NCBI GenBank assembly: GCA_013398955.1
Contig: VWPU01017683.1
Location: forward strand, 1 to 64,000
Origin: Callaeas wilsoni
Taxonomy: Eukaryota > Chordata > Aves > Passeriformes > Callaeidae
Reading direction: 5' to 3'
Length of the DNA: 64,000 nucleotides
Shown here: positions 24,391-35,685 of the stretch, piece after piece
How the letters are laid out: each line of letters starts with the position of its first letter
Numbering within the stretch: the stretch's first letter is position 1
Program-made: the position numbers and the translations under genes
The notes under the pieces: model-generated
Database searches by the model: none
What the model was told of the DNA's origin: nothing
What the model saw: the letters and a program-made list of their open reading frames with translations, nothing else

Positions 24391-27029
24391 GCATTCCTGT
24401 GTGTCCCTGCGGGAAGCTGGGCGCATGTACCCGGGGAGGTGTGTGGCTCCTGTGCAGCCCTGGCCAGCTTCGTTGGTCCACATCCTGCCTCATCTCCCTC
24501 CTGCCTGCTGCCAGCCGCTGGCTCTGTCTCTGCTGCTTTCTTTGCCTCCCCGATCCGTTTGTTGCACGCTTCATTAATCCTGATAAATGTGTAGGTTAGT
24601 GCTGGCAGAAGCAGCTCCAGGGATGCTGCCACCATGGAGCTCCCTGTGCTCCGCTCCTGCTCCGATGGGGCAGTGCTGGCACTCACCCGGCAGCCCCTCC
24701 ACCAGCCCTGGGACAGGGCCCTGCTGTGCAGCTGGCACCTGTGACTGAGGAGCAGGGAGAGCACAGGACAGGCACAGGGACAGGGATAATGGGCCCCAGC
24801 CCTGTGGAGCAGAGATGTCCCATGCAGAGCTGCTCTGTCCCCAAGCACCAGCACCACAGCCATGCAAGCGTGGATGGGCATGCAGGCGACAAAAAGTCAC
24901 TGAGCTGTGCCCAAACCATCACTCTTCTAGGAACCAGCGACTGCTGTGCCCTGTGCAGACCCTGAGTCACAGCGGGGCAGCACGAGGGGTGACACAGACT
25001 CCATGAGTAGCTGGCTGCCCCTCCTCTATGAGGAGGGTCCCAAGGGTGTGTGTGGCTGTCCTGGGGCTGCAGAGGCAGGAGAGGATACGGCAGCACTGTG
25101 GATGTCCCAGCCACAGGGGCCAGTCGAGCTTTTGGGACTGTTGATGCTGTGACACAAGGGAGCCCTGGAGATCCTGGGGGCTCTCCATGGACAGTACCAG
25201 GAGGCTCTGCTCACTGAATGAGTCCTGCTGCTCTGTGGTCAGAGAAGTTGGCTTGGTGGAGCAGTTTTTGACATGCCACATGAGCTCCAGGGAGAGCAGA
25301 CCCCGAGTCCCTCTTCCCATCAGAGCAGCAAGGCAGAGAAAGACACCAGCCAGTGAGGACAGCCAGGCTGCAGGAGTGACAGGGCCATGGCAATGCACAC
25401 AGCAAGGCTGGCAAACAGCAAGCTGATCTTCCCATTAGCCCTCATTAGCACGTGGCTGAAAGACAACACGAGTTTAAATTAAGGAGACATCACAATGGTC
25501 CCAACTGTGTTACCGCTGTGCTCGGGAAGAGCCGACAGCTGCTATTTAATCCACCTTCACGATCTGTCAGGGCACACACGCGCTGCACAGCGCAGCGTCT
25601 GCCTCAGCACACACATGCTTCTGCATGGCTGCACACCTCCACATGCAGACAGCACCTGCCTCTGCACGTGTCCAGCGCCGTGCACACATGTGTGCAGGGG
25701 CAGGACAGCCACGCTCAGCCCTGCTGCCCAGGATGTGTCCCTGGGGCAGGAGGTGGTTCCTCCATCGCCAGAACACCTTGCTGTGGCTCCATGTGTGTCT
25801 CTGTGCCGGGCGATGGATGAGCCCCTGTATGCCTTTGTGTGTGGCCACGACACAGCTCTCTTGCACTGTGCTCTCCTGAACTCAGGGAGCCAGAAGGAGC
25901 CTGTGGAGCTAAAGAGCATCCAGGGTCAGGCTGATGAGTGGGAGCTGCCAGGAGAACGGTGTCAGTCTGGGGTTGCTGCTCCCAGCATGGCAAAGTGGGA
26001 TATCGGCACTCCATATTTACACTGCACATTTCCAGCGTGATGCCTGCTAATGACTCACGCTGGCACGGGGGAGCTGGCGGCTGTCATGAGAAGGAAGGAA
26101 AGAAAAAAACTTGTTCACGGGCATGAAGGGAGCCAGAACTGTGTGATGGGAGGCGTAGGGGGCTGATGCTGAAGGTGTGAGCTTGCCCCTCTCAACAGGG
26201 ACAGAGCAACCTGCTGGTGTCCCCCACAGGTGTCCCACATGGGTGAGCCTTGCCTCCAAGCTCCTCTGCCAGCCCACAGCTCATGCTTGATGGCCTGCAG
26301 GAGCCCAGATCAAGGATTGCACTTGCCCTGTGTGCCCGGACTTGCAGAAGGGTTGAAGTGGTCTGACTGGTGAACAGAATGGGTAGCAGGTACTACACTG
26401 TGGTGGGACTCATAAGGGACCGGATGCTCCCACCAGTCTTGGCCAGGTGAGTGAGGAAAGCTGTGTTCAGGGATAGATTGTGCTTCCAAGGCCACAGCAG
26501 CAACAAGCATTCTCAGCCATGGATTGTGAATTTCCCCCACGTTTAGTGACAGTATTGGAAATGCATCTGAGTACATTAAGCTATTTCAGATAGCATTAAC
26601 TGTGCTGGCCATGTGCTGGCACAGCGAGACCGGCAGGTGCTGCCCTGGGCAGCTCTGGAAACTTCAACAGATTGGGAAGTGGTGGGCACTGACAGTCAGG
26701 AACTGCTCCTGAGCCACTGAGATCACTGGGTTCCTCCACCCACATGCCAGGTTCTCCCCACACGTCCACACGTGGCAGTGCCCCAGGCAGGAGCCAGGCA
26801 CTGCTCATGGCCCATAAAGGCAAGGTCTGCAGGCTGATGGTCTGCACTCACCTCCCTGCAGGGAGCAGCCCAGACCCGCAGCCCTGGGAGCACGGCCTGC
26901 CAATGCAGCAAAGAAATTAGTGTGGGGACAAGTGTCAGGTGCCCCTTCATGTCTAAGATGGTGAGTGGGAGAAGGAGAGGTCATCTCCCGAGGCTACCTC
27001 ACTGGAGGAGCAGAAGGCTGCAGCACAGA

Positions 27030-27400
27030 GCTCGGTGCAGGCCTCCTGCCTCAATTATTTATAGGTACCATGGGTAGAACATGTTTTAATGACATTTGTG
27101 CTGGAGCTCAGCAGTGCGGATCCGCACCGAGCCAAAAGGAATATGTCAGAGGCTTTACGGCCGATAAAAGCAGCGTGTCAATCACAGTGGCATGCTCACC
27201 TCAGCCCCTGGATCCGCTCCCCCTGCCCTGAGGAGAGCCTGCCGCCGCTGTGATGGATTGATGGGCAAACCCACAGACACACCGGCATAAGTCACCGGGC
27301 TTTTTTTACGGGTAAATCACAAGTAATAAGCTTTCTCAGTAGAATTAGAATGACATCCTGGAAAATTATGCTCTGGTTTTACAGCATATGATGGAAAGGC
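27030..27400. promoter_or_regulatory. AT-rich candidate conserved non-coding element
   Basis: CTCAATTATTTATAGG, TTTTAATGACATTTG, ACGGCCGATAAAAG (Cdx/Hox-like TTTAT in reverse), GGGTAAATCAC and AAGTAATAAGC. There is a GC-rich gap at about 27195-27290. It is non-coding. Confidence -1.
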
Positions 27401-27949
27401 AACGGACTCTTTGGAAGGGGATGCCTGTCCTACCATCAGGTAGCCATGGCTCGAGGCTGGGCATGGATGAAGCAAGCCTGGTTGGCACAAACTTGAGCAG
27501 GAGATGAAAGGGACAGGACACACCTGAGAATGTGATCTGCACCAGACTGCACCAGCTCTGCACAGAAGACCCACCCTGGGCCCCAAAGGCCCTGGGTGAT
27601 GGCTGGGTGCTGCTGTGCACGGGCAGTGCTGGCTGTGTGCAGCCCTGGATGGGACAGCCTGGCAAGGAGCATGGCTGCCTCCCGATCCCAGCGATGTCTG
27701 TGGTGACAGGAAAGGGATGTGTCTCTGCCTAACCTTGTAATCTTGCAGCCAACTCCTCTGTGCAGCTTGTGGGCTAGGGGTCCACAGGCCAGGACCTTGG
27801 CAGCCAGAGCTGGAAGCAGATGAGATTCCAAATCAAGCCATCTGGACACAACACGCTCCAGCACCTCCAGCAGCTTCCCAGAGAAGGACCTAGGACACAG
27901 AGCTGTGATGCTGAAGCACCTCCAGCTCACCAGTGTGTTTGACAGCATG

Positions 27950-28200
27950 CCTTGTGCTGGGATTTAAAGACAATTGGCCCTTGTGTCTTTTTGCATTTCT
28001 GCTTGCAGAGTGTCATTTTCTTCAGAAAATGCTCTTTTGCAATTACTGTGAATTACACATGAAAAGCAAGCGACCGCATATTGATCTGAGCCCAAGAAAA
28101 GCACCAGAGCCATTTAGAGTAGATTAACTTTTTCTGGAAAACAGTTTCACAGTTATTTAAAGAGATTAATCAGTTCATTTTAGGTCATTTACCATTGTTT
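27950..28200. promoter_or_regulatory. AT-rich candidate conserved non-coding element
   Basis: GCAATTACTGTGAATTACAC, AGAGTAGATTAAC and GAGATTAATCAGTTCATTTT. AGATTAATC is close to a bicoid/OTX-type GGATTA site. No coding signal. Confidence -1.
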
Positions 28201-28529
28201 CCATGGCCTAGCCTGGAATATCCCCCTCTCGGTTGTGGACAGAGCCGAGGCCTTCTCGAGAGGAGGAGTGCCGGGAGGAGGAAGGAGGGGTGCAAGCAGA
28301 CGGTGCTGCTCTCCGGGTCCCCACAGAGACTGTACCACCCTACCTCATGGCAGGGCACAGGGGAACCCTCCTCGGCCAACCCAAATACCTGCCTGCTCCA
28401 TGCCAGGTGCAGCCAAAGAGCAGGAGAGCAGCATTCCTGGGACACATCCTGGGTCATCGCTTGTGCACCCTCACTTTCCTCCTGCTCCCCACGCCAGCAT
28501 GCTGCAGGCAGAGCAGGCTCCTGCCCTCG

Positions 28530-29000
28530 AGTATTTCAAAGCATTTTTTTCTTCAGGAAGAAAGCATTGAAGTCAAATGGCTCCTGTGGTGGAATACTTC
28601 CCAAATGTCAACACAATCTGTGCTACATTACGGGTAAATGTGATAATCTTAACGCCTGGCTTCTTAATGTCAGTGGCACTGAAGTCTGATGGATTGACAG
28701 ACAGCCAGAATGACACGCAGTCATAGCTGATAAGGGCTCTCTCCGGGGAAATCACAGCTTTTTAAAGATGTTGGCAGCTACTAGCAAGTACCTTTTTATT
28801 TAAAAGGATTACAAGCATTGATTGCACTTCCTGTTTTCTTTTATCACATTCCTGCACCAAGTGAAGCTTGTGCTGCGAGCTGAGCTTTTCAGACAATTAT
28901 TCTGGAATAATGAAGGCGTGTCATGTTGCCTGTAATGAGTGTTTTCAATGCCTAATTTGCGTGCAGTGTGAAGGGATTTCAACAGCTGCCTGGCTCCTGG
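28530..29000. promoter_or_regulatory. AT-rich candidate conserved non-coding element
   Basis: A nearly continuous 450-bp AT-rich stretch with GTGATAATCTTAACG, TTTTTATTTAAAAGG, GACAATTATTCTGG, AATAATGAAGG and GCCTAATTTGCG. It is non-coding. Confidence -1.
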
Positions 29001-31474
29001 CTAAAGGTGAGTGACTCCTGACCGCAGTGGAGGCTGCCGTGGGCTGGCTCTGCCGGGGTGGATGGCACTGCGTGCTTCCCCCAGCAGAAGAGGGATTGAA
29101 ACTCCACGAATTACATGGTTAAAACACAAGCTAAGGGGATGTGTTCTGCTTAGAAATGGCTGGTGGCTGCTCCCCCAGCGAACAACTGGACCAATTCATG
29201 CTCACCTGAGCAGCTCCTCCACAGCAGCGTAGGAGAGAGATGAAAAATGGATGTCTATAAACCTGCAATGTAGCTGGACAGGGCAGTTAACAACCCCGAG
29301 CCACAAACACTTGCTGTCACTGACTACAGATGTGGGATGTCTAAGAATCACCACTTGGCCTCCCACCCACGGCCGACGGCACACGCAGCAGCAGAAGAGG
29401 CGGGTGGATGGTGTGACTTGCTGCACAGCCCAGGGGAGCCAAACCCCATGGCACTGGGCTCCTGCTCCTGCTTTTAGCCTTTCTTGCTGCCCAGTGTCAT
29501 GATGTTATATGCCAGATTTGACCTCTGACAACTGGGTTCCAGTGTTGGTGAGGGCGGGTGGGATGGGATGGGCCGTGGGAAAGCCAGGGCTGTGTGATTG
29601 CTGCTTGGGGAGCCCTGGTTGTGCTTTGCTGTGTATCCCAGCTACTTCAGACTCTGCCCACCCATGCTGGATTCAGCTTTGCAAAGCCTAAGGTCCTTCC
29701 CTAAAAATCTGAAGAACAGTCATTAAATCCACACTCATCTGGAAAGGGATTGTGAGGCTGGAGAAAGCTCAGGTTGCGATGTGTGAGTGAGAGATGATGG
29801 ACAGCCTGGCTGCTCATCGTGGCACCAGCACCCCGAGAGGACATAGTCCCACCGGCAGCAGGAACACCAGCTCTCCATCACGCTGCCCTCAGCAAGGTGA
29901 GGGGTGGTTTCAGCCCCACTGACTGCCCAGAAGCACAATTCCAGGGCCAAATGAAATTCAATGGTTTTGTTTCTCTCCAACTTCTCTGGCTGTGGTGACA
30001 GAGCCATGACAGCTGCCTGGAAACACAGCTCTGTTCCCACCAGTGAGCAGGGAGCAAGAACTGCTGCTGCTGAGCACAAAGCCAGGTCATCTCCAGATAT
30101 TGGGAACACTCCTGGGATGGGCTGGGAGGCAGCAGAGCCACAGCAAGTAGAGAGCACAAACCAGAGTTTTGTGGCACAGCAAGAGAGCCCTGACAAGACA
30201 GAGCTGCTGCCTGCACCAAGCACAGGGCAGAGATGTAAAATGGAGATTGTGCTGAGCAGGGAGAGTCTGACACCAACCCTGAAAGAAGCTCAAGGGCTCG
30301 GTAAATGAAAGGACATAGGAGCTGGGATATTAGCCGTGGTGCAGGTGGTTAAAGGAGTCAGATTTCTGGTGATAAAGCAGCTTCCTCAGAGGATATGGGG
30401 GGAGAAGGGATCACCTTCCAGAGCAAGATATTGCCAGGGCGAACGGGAGGTAGAGGTTGACATAGCCTTGCTACATTCAGTTACCAGAGATGGATTTTCC
30501 TCCTGGGGGTGAAGGTATCACTGCCCTTTTTTCACTTCCCCTTAATGATCCCAGCAGATCACATTCATCTTTTGCAAATATCTCTCTAGAGGAGGCCTGG
30601 ACACCTTGCCTTCTGGAGCTTGCCATGGCTTAGTGCAGGCATTGGAGGTGACTGATGCAGCCTCCCTGTGCTGGGGACAGGAAAGGGGCTGCAGCAGCCA
30701 GTGGCTGACAGAACACAGCGGCACCAGCCCTGTAGGACCCGTTCAGAATGTGCCAGTGGCAAGTGCCACTGTCCTTGGCCAGCACTTCCAGTAGACAGCT
30801 ACAGGTCACATTCCATGTGGCAAGAACCATCATCTGCAGAGCAGGACTGGCTTCCCCTCCTGTGGAAGGAGAAGGAGAGGGAGCTGCCCTTACCCTGCTC
30901 TGCAATGAGGCTGTTGTGCAACTGCTGGAGAGAGAGAAGCTGCTATAGGAAAATTTCCTCAGAAGTGGCTGTGTTGAGGAGGCATGGAGCTATTCAAGCA
31001 TCTTCACAGATGCTTCTGCAATCAATGCTCTCAATAATCCTCCTCTTTTGTAGTGAAGGGTCTGGTTCTGACTGGCAATTTGTTGCTTTGAGCTCTCTCT
31101 ATTTCTCCACAATATACAAGAGGCAAATCCTCCTGCTCAGCGCAGGCTCACCACTCAACGCCAGGCACTTGTCACCTCCACTGCAAGGAGCACAGTGACT
31201 GCAGACACCTCCTCCTCCTCCTCAGCGTGGAGTTCCCAGAACACTCCAGGCCCTGGCCTCTAGAGTCCCAAAGTGTTTGGGTGCCTGAAGTGGGACAGCA
31301 GGACTCGGAAAGCTGCAGCTGGATGAGAATTCTTGTTGCCAAGGACCTGGACTGGAAACCCGTGTGCAAACACTCAGCAATGCTCAGCTCTCCGTAAACA
31401 GCAACAGGCCAAGTGTCCAGACCTGCCAGAGCAGGCGGCTGTGAGCACAGTGCTGACAGACTTGCTGTGAGGGG

Positions 31475-31498
31475 GCAATTAATGGTGCAATTAATGGT
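31475..31498. repeat. 12-bp tandem repeat, 2 copies
   Basis: GCAATTAATGGT occurs twice in tandem at 31475-31486 and 31487-31498. Each copy has an ATTAAT homeodomain-like core, so the duplication doubles a possible factor site. Confidence -1.
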
Positions 31499-32275
31499 GA
31501 TGCTGGCAGAAAGGCTTCCTCAAGGCTGGCAGCTGTAGAGGCACTCATTGTAAGTGTGAGAAGGAAAACCGTGCACACGCTGAGGTCTGACAGCACACCT
31601 TGTGCCTCTGGAAAACCCTCCAGCCTCAAGACTTCCCCCTTCTGTCACAGCATCCCACTAACTGCTGTCATCAAAGGTCACCAGATGCTTCTTCCATAAC
31701 ATTTAGTGAATAATCAAGGGAGCAGGATGGAGTGGAGGCAGGGGGATGGTGAAGGATAAGGAAACACTCAAAGGCCTGAGGGAACAATAATCCTGTTTTG
31801 GAGCCAGGACTGCAAGATGTTGTTTAAATGGCTGTTGCTTTATGGAGCAGCCTAAAGTCTGACTGTTCTATCTGCTGACCGACACTGAGGTCACCACTGA
31901 GCTTGGCCATGTCCCCTCTCTCTGTGCCTGCTCCATCCCTCCATGGTGGGCCATTGTCACACTGGTGGGTGCTGGAGCATTTGCAGCCACCTCTGTGAGG
32001 CTTCCCAGGCACAGGGAGGGTCATGCTTCTTTGCCATGAGCACCTTGATCCTTCCCCAGACCTGGCCATCAAGAAAACCACTAGCAATTGATTTAGCTGT
32101 GGTCAGGCCAGAATGTCATTTATTTGCATCAAATCAGTATTAAAACTGAGTTTGAAGGAGGGTTTGTTAGCTGCTGCCAGTAACTGCATGCTGCTGTAAC
32201 ACACAGCATCACCAAAATGAGAACGGGTCGGGTACCAAAGCTGTTGACAATGCTCAGCTTCACTGAAGCCATGAA

Positions 32276-32330
32276 GCATAGAATCATAGAATGGTTTGGG
32301 CTGCTCAAAGCACAATCCAACTTTCTCCTG
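32276..32330 (-). mobile_element. CR1 LINE 3'-end remnant, antisense
   Basis: The plus strand has ATAGAATCATAGAATGGTTT followed by GGG, the reverse complement of the well-known avian CR1 3' terminus with its ATTCTATGATTCTAT repeats. Similarity fades within about 30 bp, so it is a very short 5'-truncated copy. It lies about 300 bp beyond the distal CDH22 poly(A) candidate. Confidence -1.
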
Positions 32331-32642
32331 AAAGGATGGAGAAAACCAAGGGCATTTTTTTTCATTGTTCATTTTCATTTTCATTTCCTTCAAGTTCAGA
32401 GAGAAAAAATGACCCTTCTCTTGAAGAAGCTTTTTCTGATGAGCATTTCAATGAAAAATGGGAAGAAGTCAGAGATGCAGTATACTGCCAGTGGGAACAT
32501 GCTGCAGCGGTTGGCTGTGCCACGGCCAGTCAGCCACCCAGCCCCTCAGGGAAGGCACCAACGGGACCAAAACGACTAGGCAAGGAAAGGAAAAAAGGAA
32601 AAAAAAAGCACGGAAGACTCAGGCTAGACGACAAGGAAATAA

Positions 32643-32648
32643 TTTATT
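32643..32648 (-). terminator. Candidate distal poly(A) signal AATAAA
   Basis: The plus strand reads TTTATT, so the minus strand carries AATAAA. Within 35-65 bases downstream on the minus strand lies a run of T (complement of 32595-32611), as expected for a downstream U-rich element. It would end the cadherin transcript after a 3' UTR of about 2.5 kb. A further AATAAA lies at 32124-32119. Confidence -1.
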
Positions 32649-32759
32649 TCCAGGTCCCAGAAAGACCTTGAAAAAATAACAAGGGTGAGGAAATCAACCT
32701 TCTAGTTTCATCTGGGTAGAGAAACAAAACCAAAGTGACTCCATCAGACGTGGTGGCAG

Positions 32760-33080
32760 CTGCCAGCGCCTCCTGCGGGGGCGGGCAGGGGGTGCGGGCA
32801 GCGCGGCGGGGCCGGATCGCTCGGCACCGCGCTCCTCCCGTATTTACACGTGGGATAGAAACCAAAACGCAAGCGTGCGTGCATGCGCGCCGGGGAGCAC
32901 GGGCTGCTCAGGGGTGGGGGAGAACCCGCTGGGAGGGTTGCTAAACACGTACCCTGTCAGACCCCGTCTCCTAGGACAGAGCCCTGCTATTGCACAACAC
33001 TTGGCTAGAGGAAGGGCCAGTGCCGGAGGGGCTCGGGCACAGCTCTGCAGCCCGGAGGGAAAACACGAACACGTTCCTGA
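32760..33080. other. CpG-rich block in putative CDH22 3' UTR
   Basis: Dense CpG (GCGCGGCGGGGCCGGATCGC, GTGCGTGCATGCGCGCCGG) lies between the stop codon and the distal poly(A) candidate. It may be an intragenic CpG island. No open frame in it resembles a known protein. Confidence -1.
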
Positions 33081-34896
33081 GGAAAGAGAGGGCTTTCTCC
33101 GTTCTCCTGCTAGGAGGTGCGGGGTGTCACCTGCTTGAGACGGCGTGGCCAGAGCTGGCACTCGAGGGCCCTGCTGCCTCCCCAGCATCATCACAGTGAA
33201 CCAGCAGCACGCTGGGCACACGTGCCAGCCACAGCACCCATCGCCTCCTCGGCGGGACCAGAGAGGCCGTGAGGAGCCAGGAGCTCCTGGTCCCAGTATG
33301 AGCCAAGCTGGGGCTCTGCACGGGGGCCGTGGTGGCAGTGGGCAGGAGCAGCTGAGGGCAGGCACTGTGGCAAAGACAGGTCCTGTCCCTCTCCGCTGCC
33401 GGGTCTCGTGCTGCAGCCAAAGGACCAACGCCAGCAGCCAGGAAGCAACACACAGTAAAAAAATGGACACGCATGTACATTTACAGTTAAACCTTCTCCG
33501 AGGAGAGAAAACAGTGTCTGTGGTTAAACTAAAAGGACAAACCCAATGACAAGCCCAGGATGTGTCAGGCCTTGGGAGACCGTATCAGTTACCTATCAAT
33601 GATATAATTGATTTTTTCCCAACGTGAACAGATAAGGAGCTGCACCAGCCAGGCCTGAGATGCTGTGCGAGGACATCACTCTACAGGCTGTTCAGTTTTC
33701 CCTGTGGTAGCTGGCAGGCTGGGAAGGCACTGGGCACCCAGTGCTTTCCTCCAGCATCATCTGCAGCCTGAGGAGCAGTGGCACATCCCACTGGCATCTT
33801 CCTGACGTGCCTCCCAAACCCAGGGATTGCATGCAAAAGCAGTCCCACTGGGAGCTTATGCTGGTTTGCTGCAGGATACTGTGCTGGGGTGGGGAGACCC
33901 TGCTTACCGTGAGGTGTCACACACCTGCACCTGCTGCCCATCCTGCAGCCATGTCGGTGCCAGAGCAGTGCCAGCAGGTTCTGGCCTCACACACAGCTCC
34001 TGGGCATGGCTGTTCTGTTGCTAATGGTGATGCTTTGCTGCCGGCTGGGTGCAAGCAGGAATTATTCTTCCCAGCCAGGGGCCAGGGTTCTCCCACACCC
34101 TGCAGCAAGGTCCTCCATGGGATGCAGCTCTCCCCCAAGCACAGAACTGACGCTCTGCCTGCTGCCCTGCTCCCACCATTTGGTGACATCCAGTGCCTGG
34201 CTGGGAGCCCTGCCAACCCCAGGTGCTGTGCGAGGGGCTGGCAGAGCCCACCTGAGGGTGCTGCTCTGGGCCCCTCCGACGGCGCTCCCCAGCACCGCAG
34301 CTGCTCCGTGGCTCAGGCCACAGCATCGCGCCTCAGTGACAGGTGGGACATCCCCGTCTGTCACTGAGGCTGTGGGGCACACCAGGGCTTCACCGACAAC
34401 GTCTGCTGTGCAGGGAGTGCTGGGGATCCCCTTCACATCGCCAGCACCGCTGTGATCACAAGACAGGGGTGAAGTGATTGCAGCACGGAAGGGAGGCCTG
34501 GTTTGAGGTGAGCGGCCATTCTGTGCAGGATGCGATCCCAGCATGGCATCCTCCCTCCAACACCGTGCCGGCAGCCGGGGGCTGCTGAGAGGCCCACGGG
34601 GAGCGAGGCCAGAGGGAAGGAAGACTTCAAAAAGCAAGTAAACTTGGGGAAAATCTGAACAGAAGTTAAAAGCTTGTTTCTCTCTGCAAGGAAAGCACTT
34701 AAAGAAATCAAAGCTCTTTAAATGCTCTGACTCAAGTGACAAAAACAATTTAGACAACAAAAGGCTCCCGGTTTGGTCTTCCTCTCCTGGATGGGGATCA
34801 CCAAACAGATCTATTTAAATGATAATGTGTGGGGGAGAAACCCTCTCCAAACCCTCTTGAATTAGATTTTCTCCTTCTTAAATTAATGCGTAGTGC

Positions 34897-34902
34897 TTTA
34901 AT
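34897..34902 (-). terminator. Candidate proximal poly(A) signal ATTAAA
   Basis: The plus strand reads TTTAAT, the reverse complement of the common variant signal ATTAAA. It lies about 250 bases after the stop codon. No strong GU-rich element is obvious downstream, so it is weaker than the distal candidate. Confidence -1.
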
Positions 34903-35146
34903 GGAGACTGGCTTTGAGGAGATGAGGACACCCCAGTGGCTCCTCTGGGCTCCTCAGCCTCCCCAACTTGGGTGTGGAGCCCACCCGAGCCGAAGGCAGC
35001 TGCAGAGGAGCAGTCGCCCAGTGCCCGCGGTGCAGCCTCTCGCCGGCAGCCGGGGAGCGCGGCCCGGGAGCACAGCCCGTGTGGCACCTCAGGGCGCGGA
35101 GCCCCAGTGCAGGAGGTGCCCGGGGCCCGCGGGGTTGGAGGGGCAG

Positions 35147-35685
35147 CTAGGACTCCTCGCTGTCCTCCTCGCCCCTGCGCCCCGCGTACAGCGCTGCCAG
35201 CTGCCGGAAACGTGGCCCCCAGCCTCCCAGGTAGGAGAAGTCCTGCTCTGAGCCGCTGGACCAGGTGTTGATGGAGCTCAGGGAGGGCACTGGGGAGTCC
35301 GAGCCCTCGAAGGCATAGGTCTGGAATGAGTCATAGGGCGGCACAGAGAGGTCCTCATCCGCCTGCTCCACCTTTCTGCAGATGTAGTCTCTGAACACAG
35401 AGAAGTCCAGGTCTGGGCTCTGTACCCACTGCGGGAGGGCATGGAGCTCGGAGGCTGGGTTTCTGCCGGGGCCCCCCTCTCCCGGGCCCCCACCTCCATC
35501 ACCAGCTTTGATCTCGCTGAAGTCGTAGAGGCTGCGCAGGGCTGACATGTCATAGGCCTCTGTGTCCTGCTCACCACCCCCTTCATCGTTGTATTTGATG
35601 ACATTGTCCCTCATGTCCTCATCATCCTCAGAGGTCAGGTGGCTTTTGTGGTGTCGCTTCAGCGTGAGGATCAGGAGGACCAGCA
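35147..35685 (-). CDS. CDH22: CDH22 last coding exon: end of TM helix and cytoplasmic tail
   Basis: The exon starts after a CTTTCCCAG acceptor and ends with a TAG stop at 35147-35149 (539 bp). It opens with the last membrane residues (VLVLLILTL) and the basic stop-transfer KRHHKSH. The juxtamembrane p120-catenin site follows (EDMRDNVIKYNDEGGGEQD), then TEAYDMSALRSLYDF. A Gly/Pro-rich linker comes next (GDGGGGPGEGGPGR), then DFSVFRDYICRKVEQAD. The beta-catenin binding region sits near the C-terminus (SSINTWSSGSEQDFSYL, WGPRFRQLAALY), and the protein ends in EEDSEES. These motifs are characteristic of classical cadherin tails. The Gly-rich linker and the LAALYAGRRG ending are what point to CDH22. 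The exon is strikingly GC-rich. Confidence in the exon is very high and in the paralogue assignment high. Confidence -1.

Larger units (their letters stand above)
29000..32640. other. Intergenic sequence 3' of CDH22
   Basis: Mixed-composition unique DNA with no recognised exon. It contains the 31475 tandem repeat and the CR1 remnant at 32276. An octamer-like ATTTGCAT (32122-32129) overlaps a minus-strand AATAAA (32124-32119). A few AT-rich words (for example AGTGAATAATCAAGG near 31705) may be further regulatory islands. Confidence -1.
32643..35146 (-). other. CDH22: Putative 3' UTR of CDH22
   Basis: This is non-coding sequence directly after the TAG stop. The first poly(A)-type hexamer on the minus strand is ATTAAA (34902-34897), about 250 bp after the stop. 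A canonical AATAAA follows at 32648-32643, about 2.5 kb after the stop, with a U-rich stretch just downstream (minus-strand complement of the A-rich 32583-32611). An AT-rich stretch at 34620-34920 and a CpG-rich stretch at 32760-33080 lie inside. Which hexamer is used, and so the true UTR end, is inferred. Confidence -1.

Noticed and set aside
35147..35685. Assignment of the tail exon to CDH24, CDH4 or another cadherin
   Set aside because: The exon-size series and EC3-EC5 motifs are type II, which rules out CDH4. The Gly-rich linker and LAALYAGRRG ending fit my recollection of CDH22 better than CDH24 or CDH6-like members.
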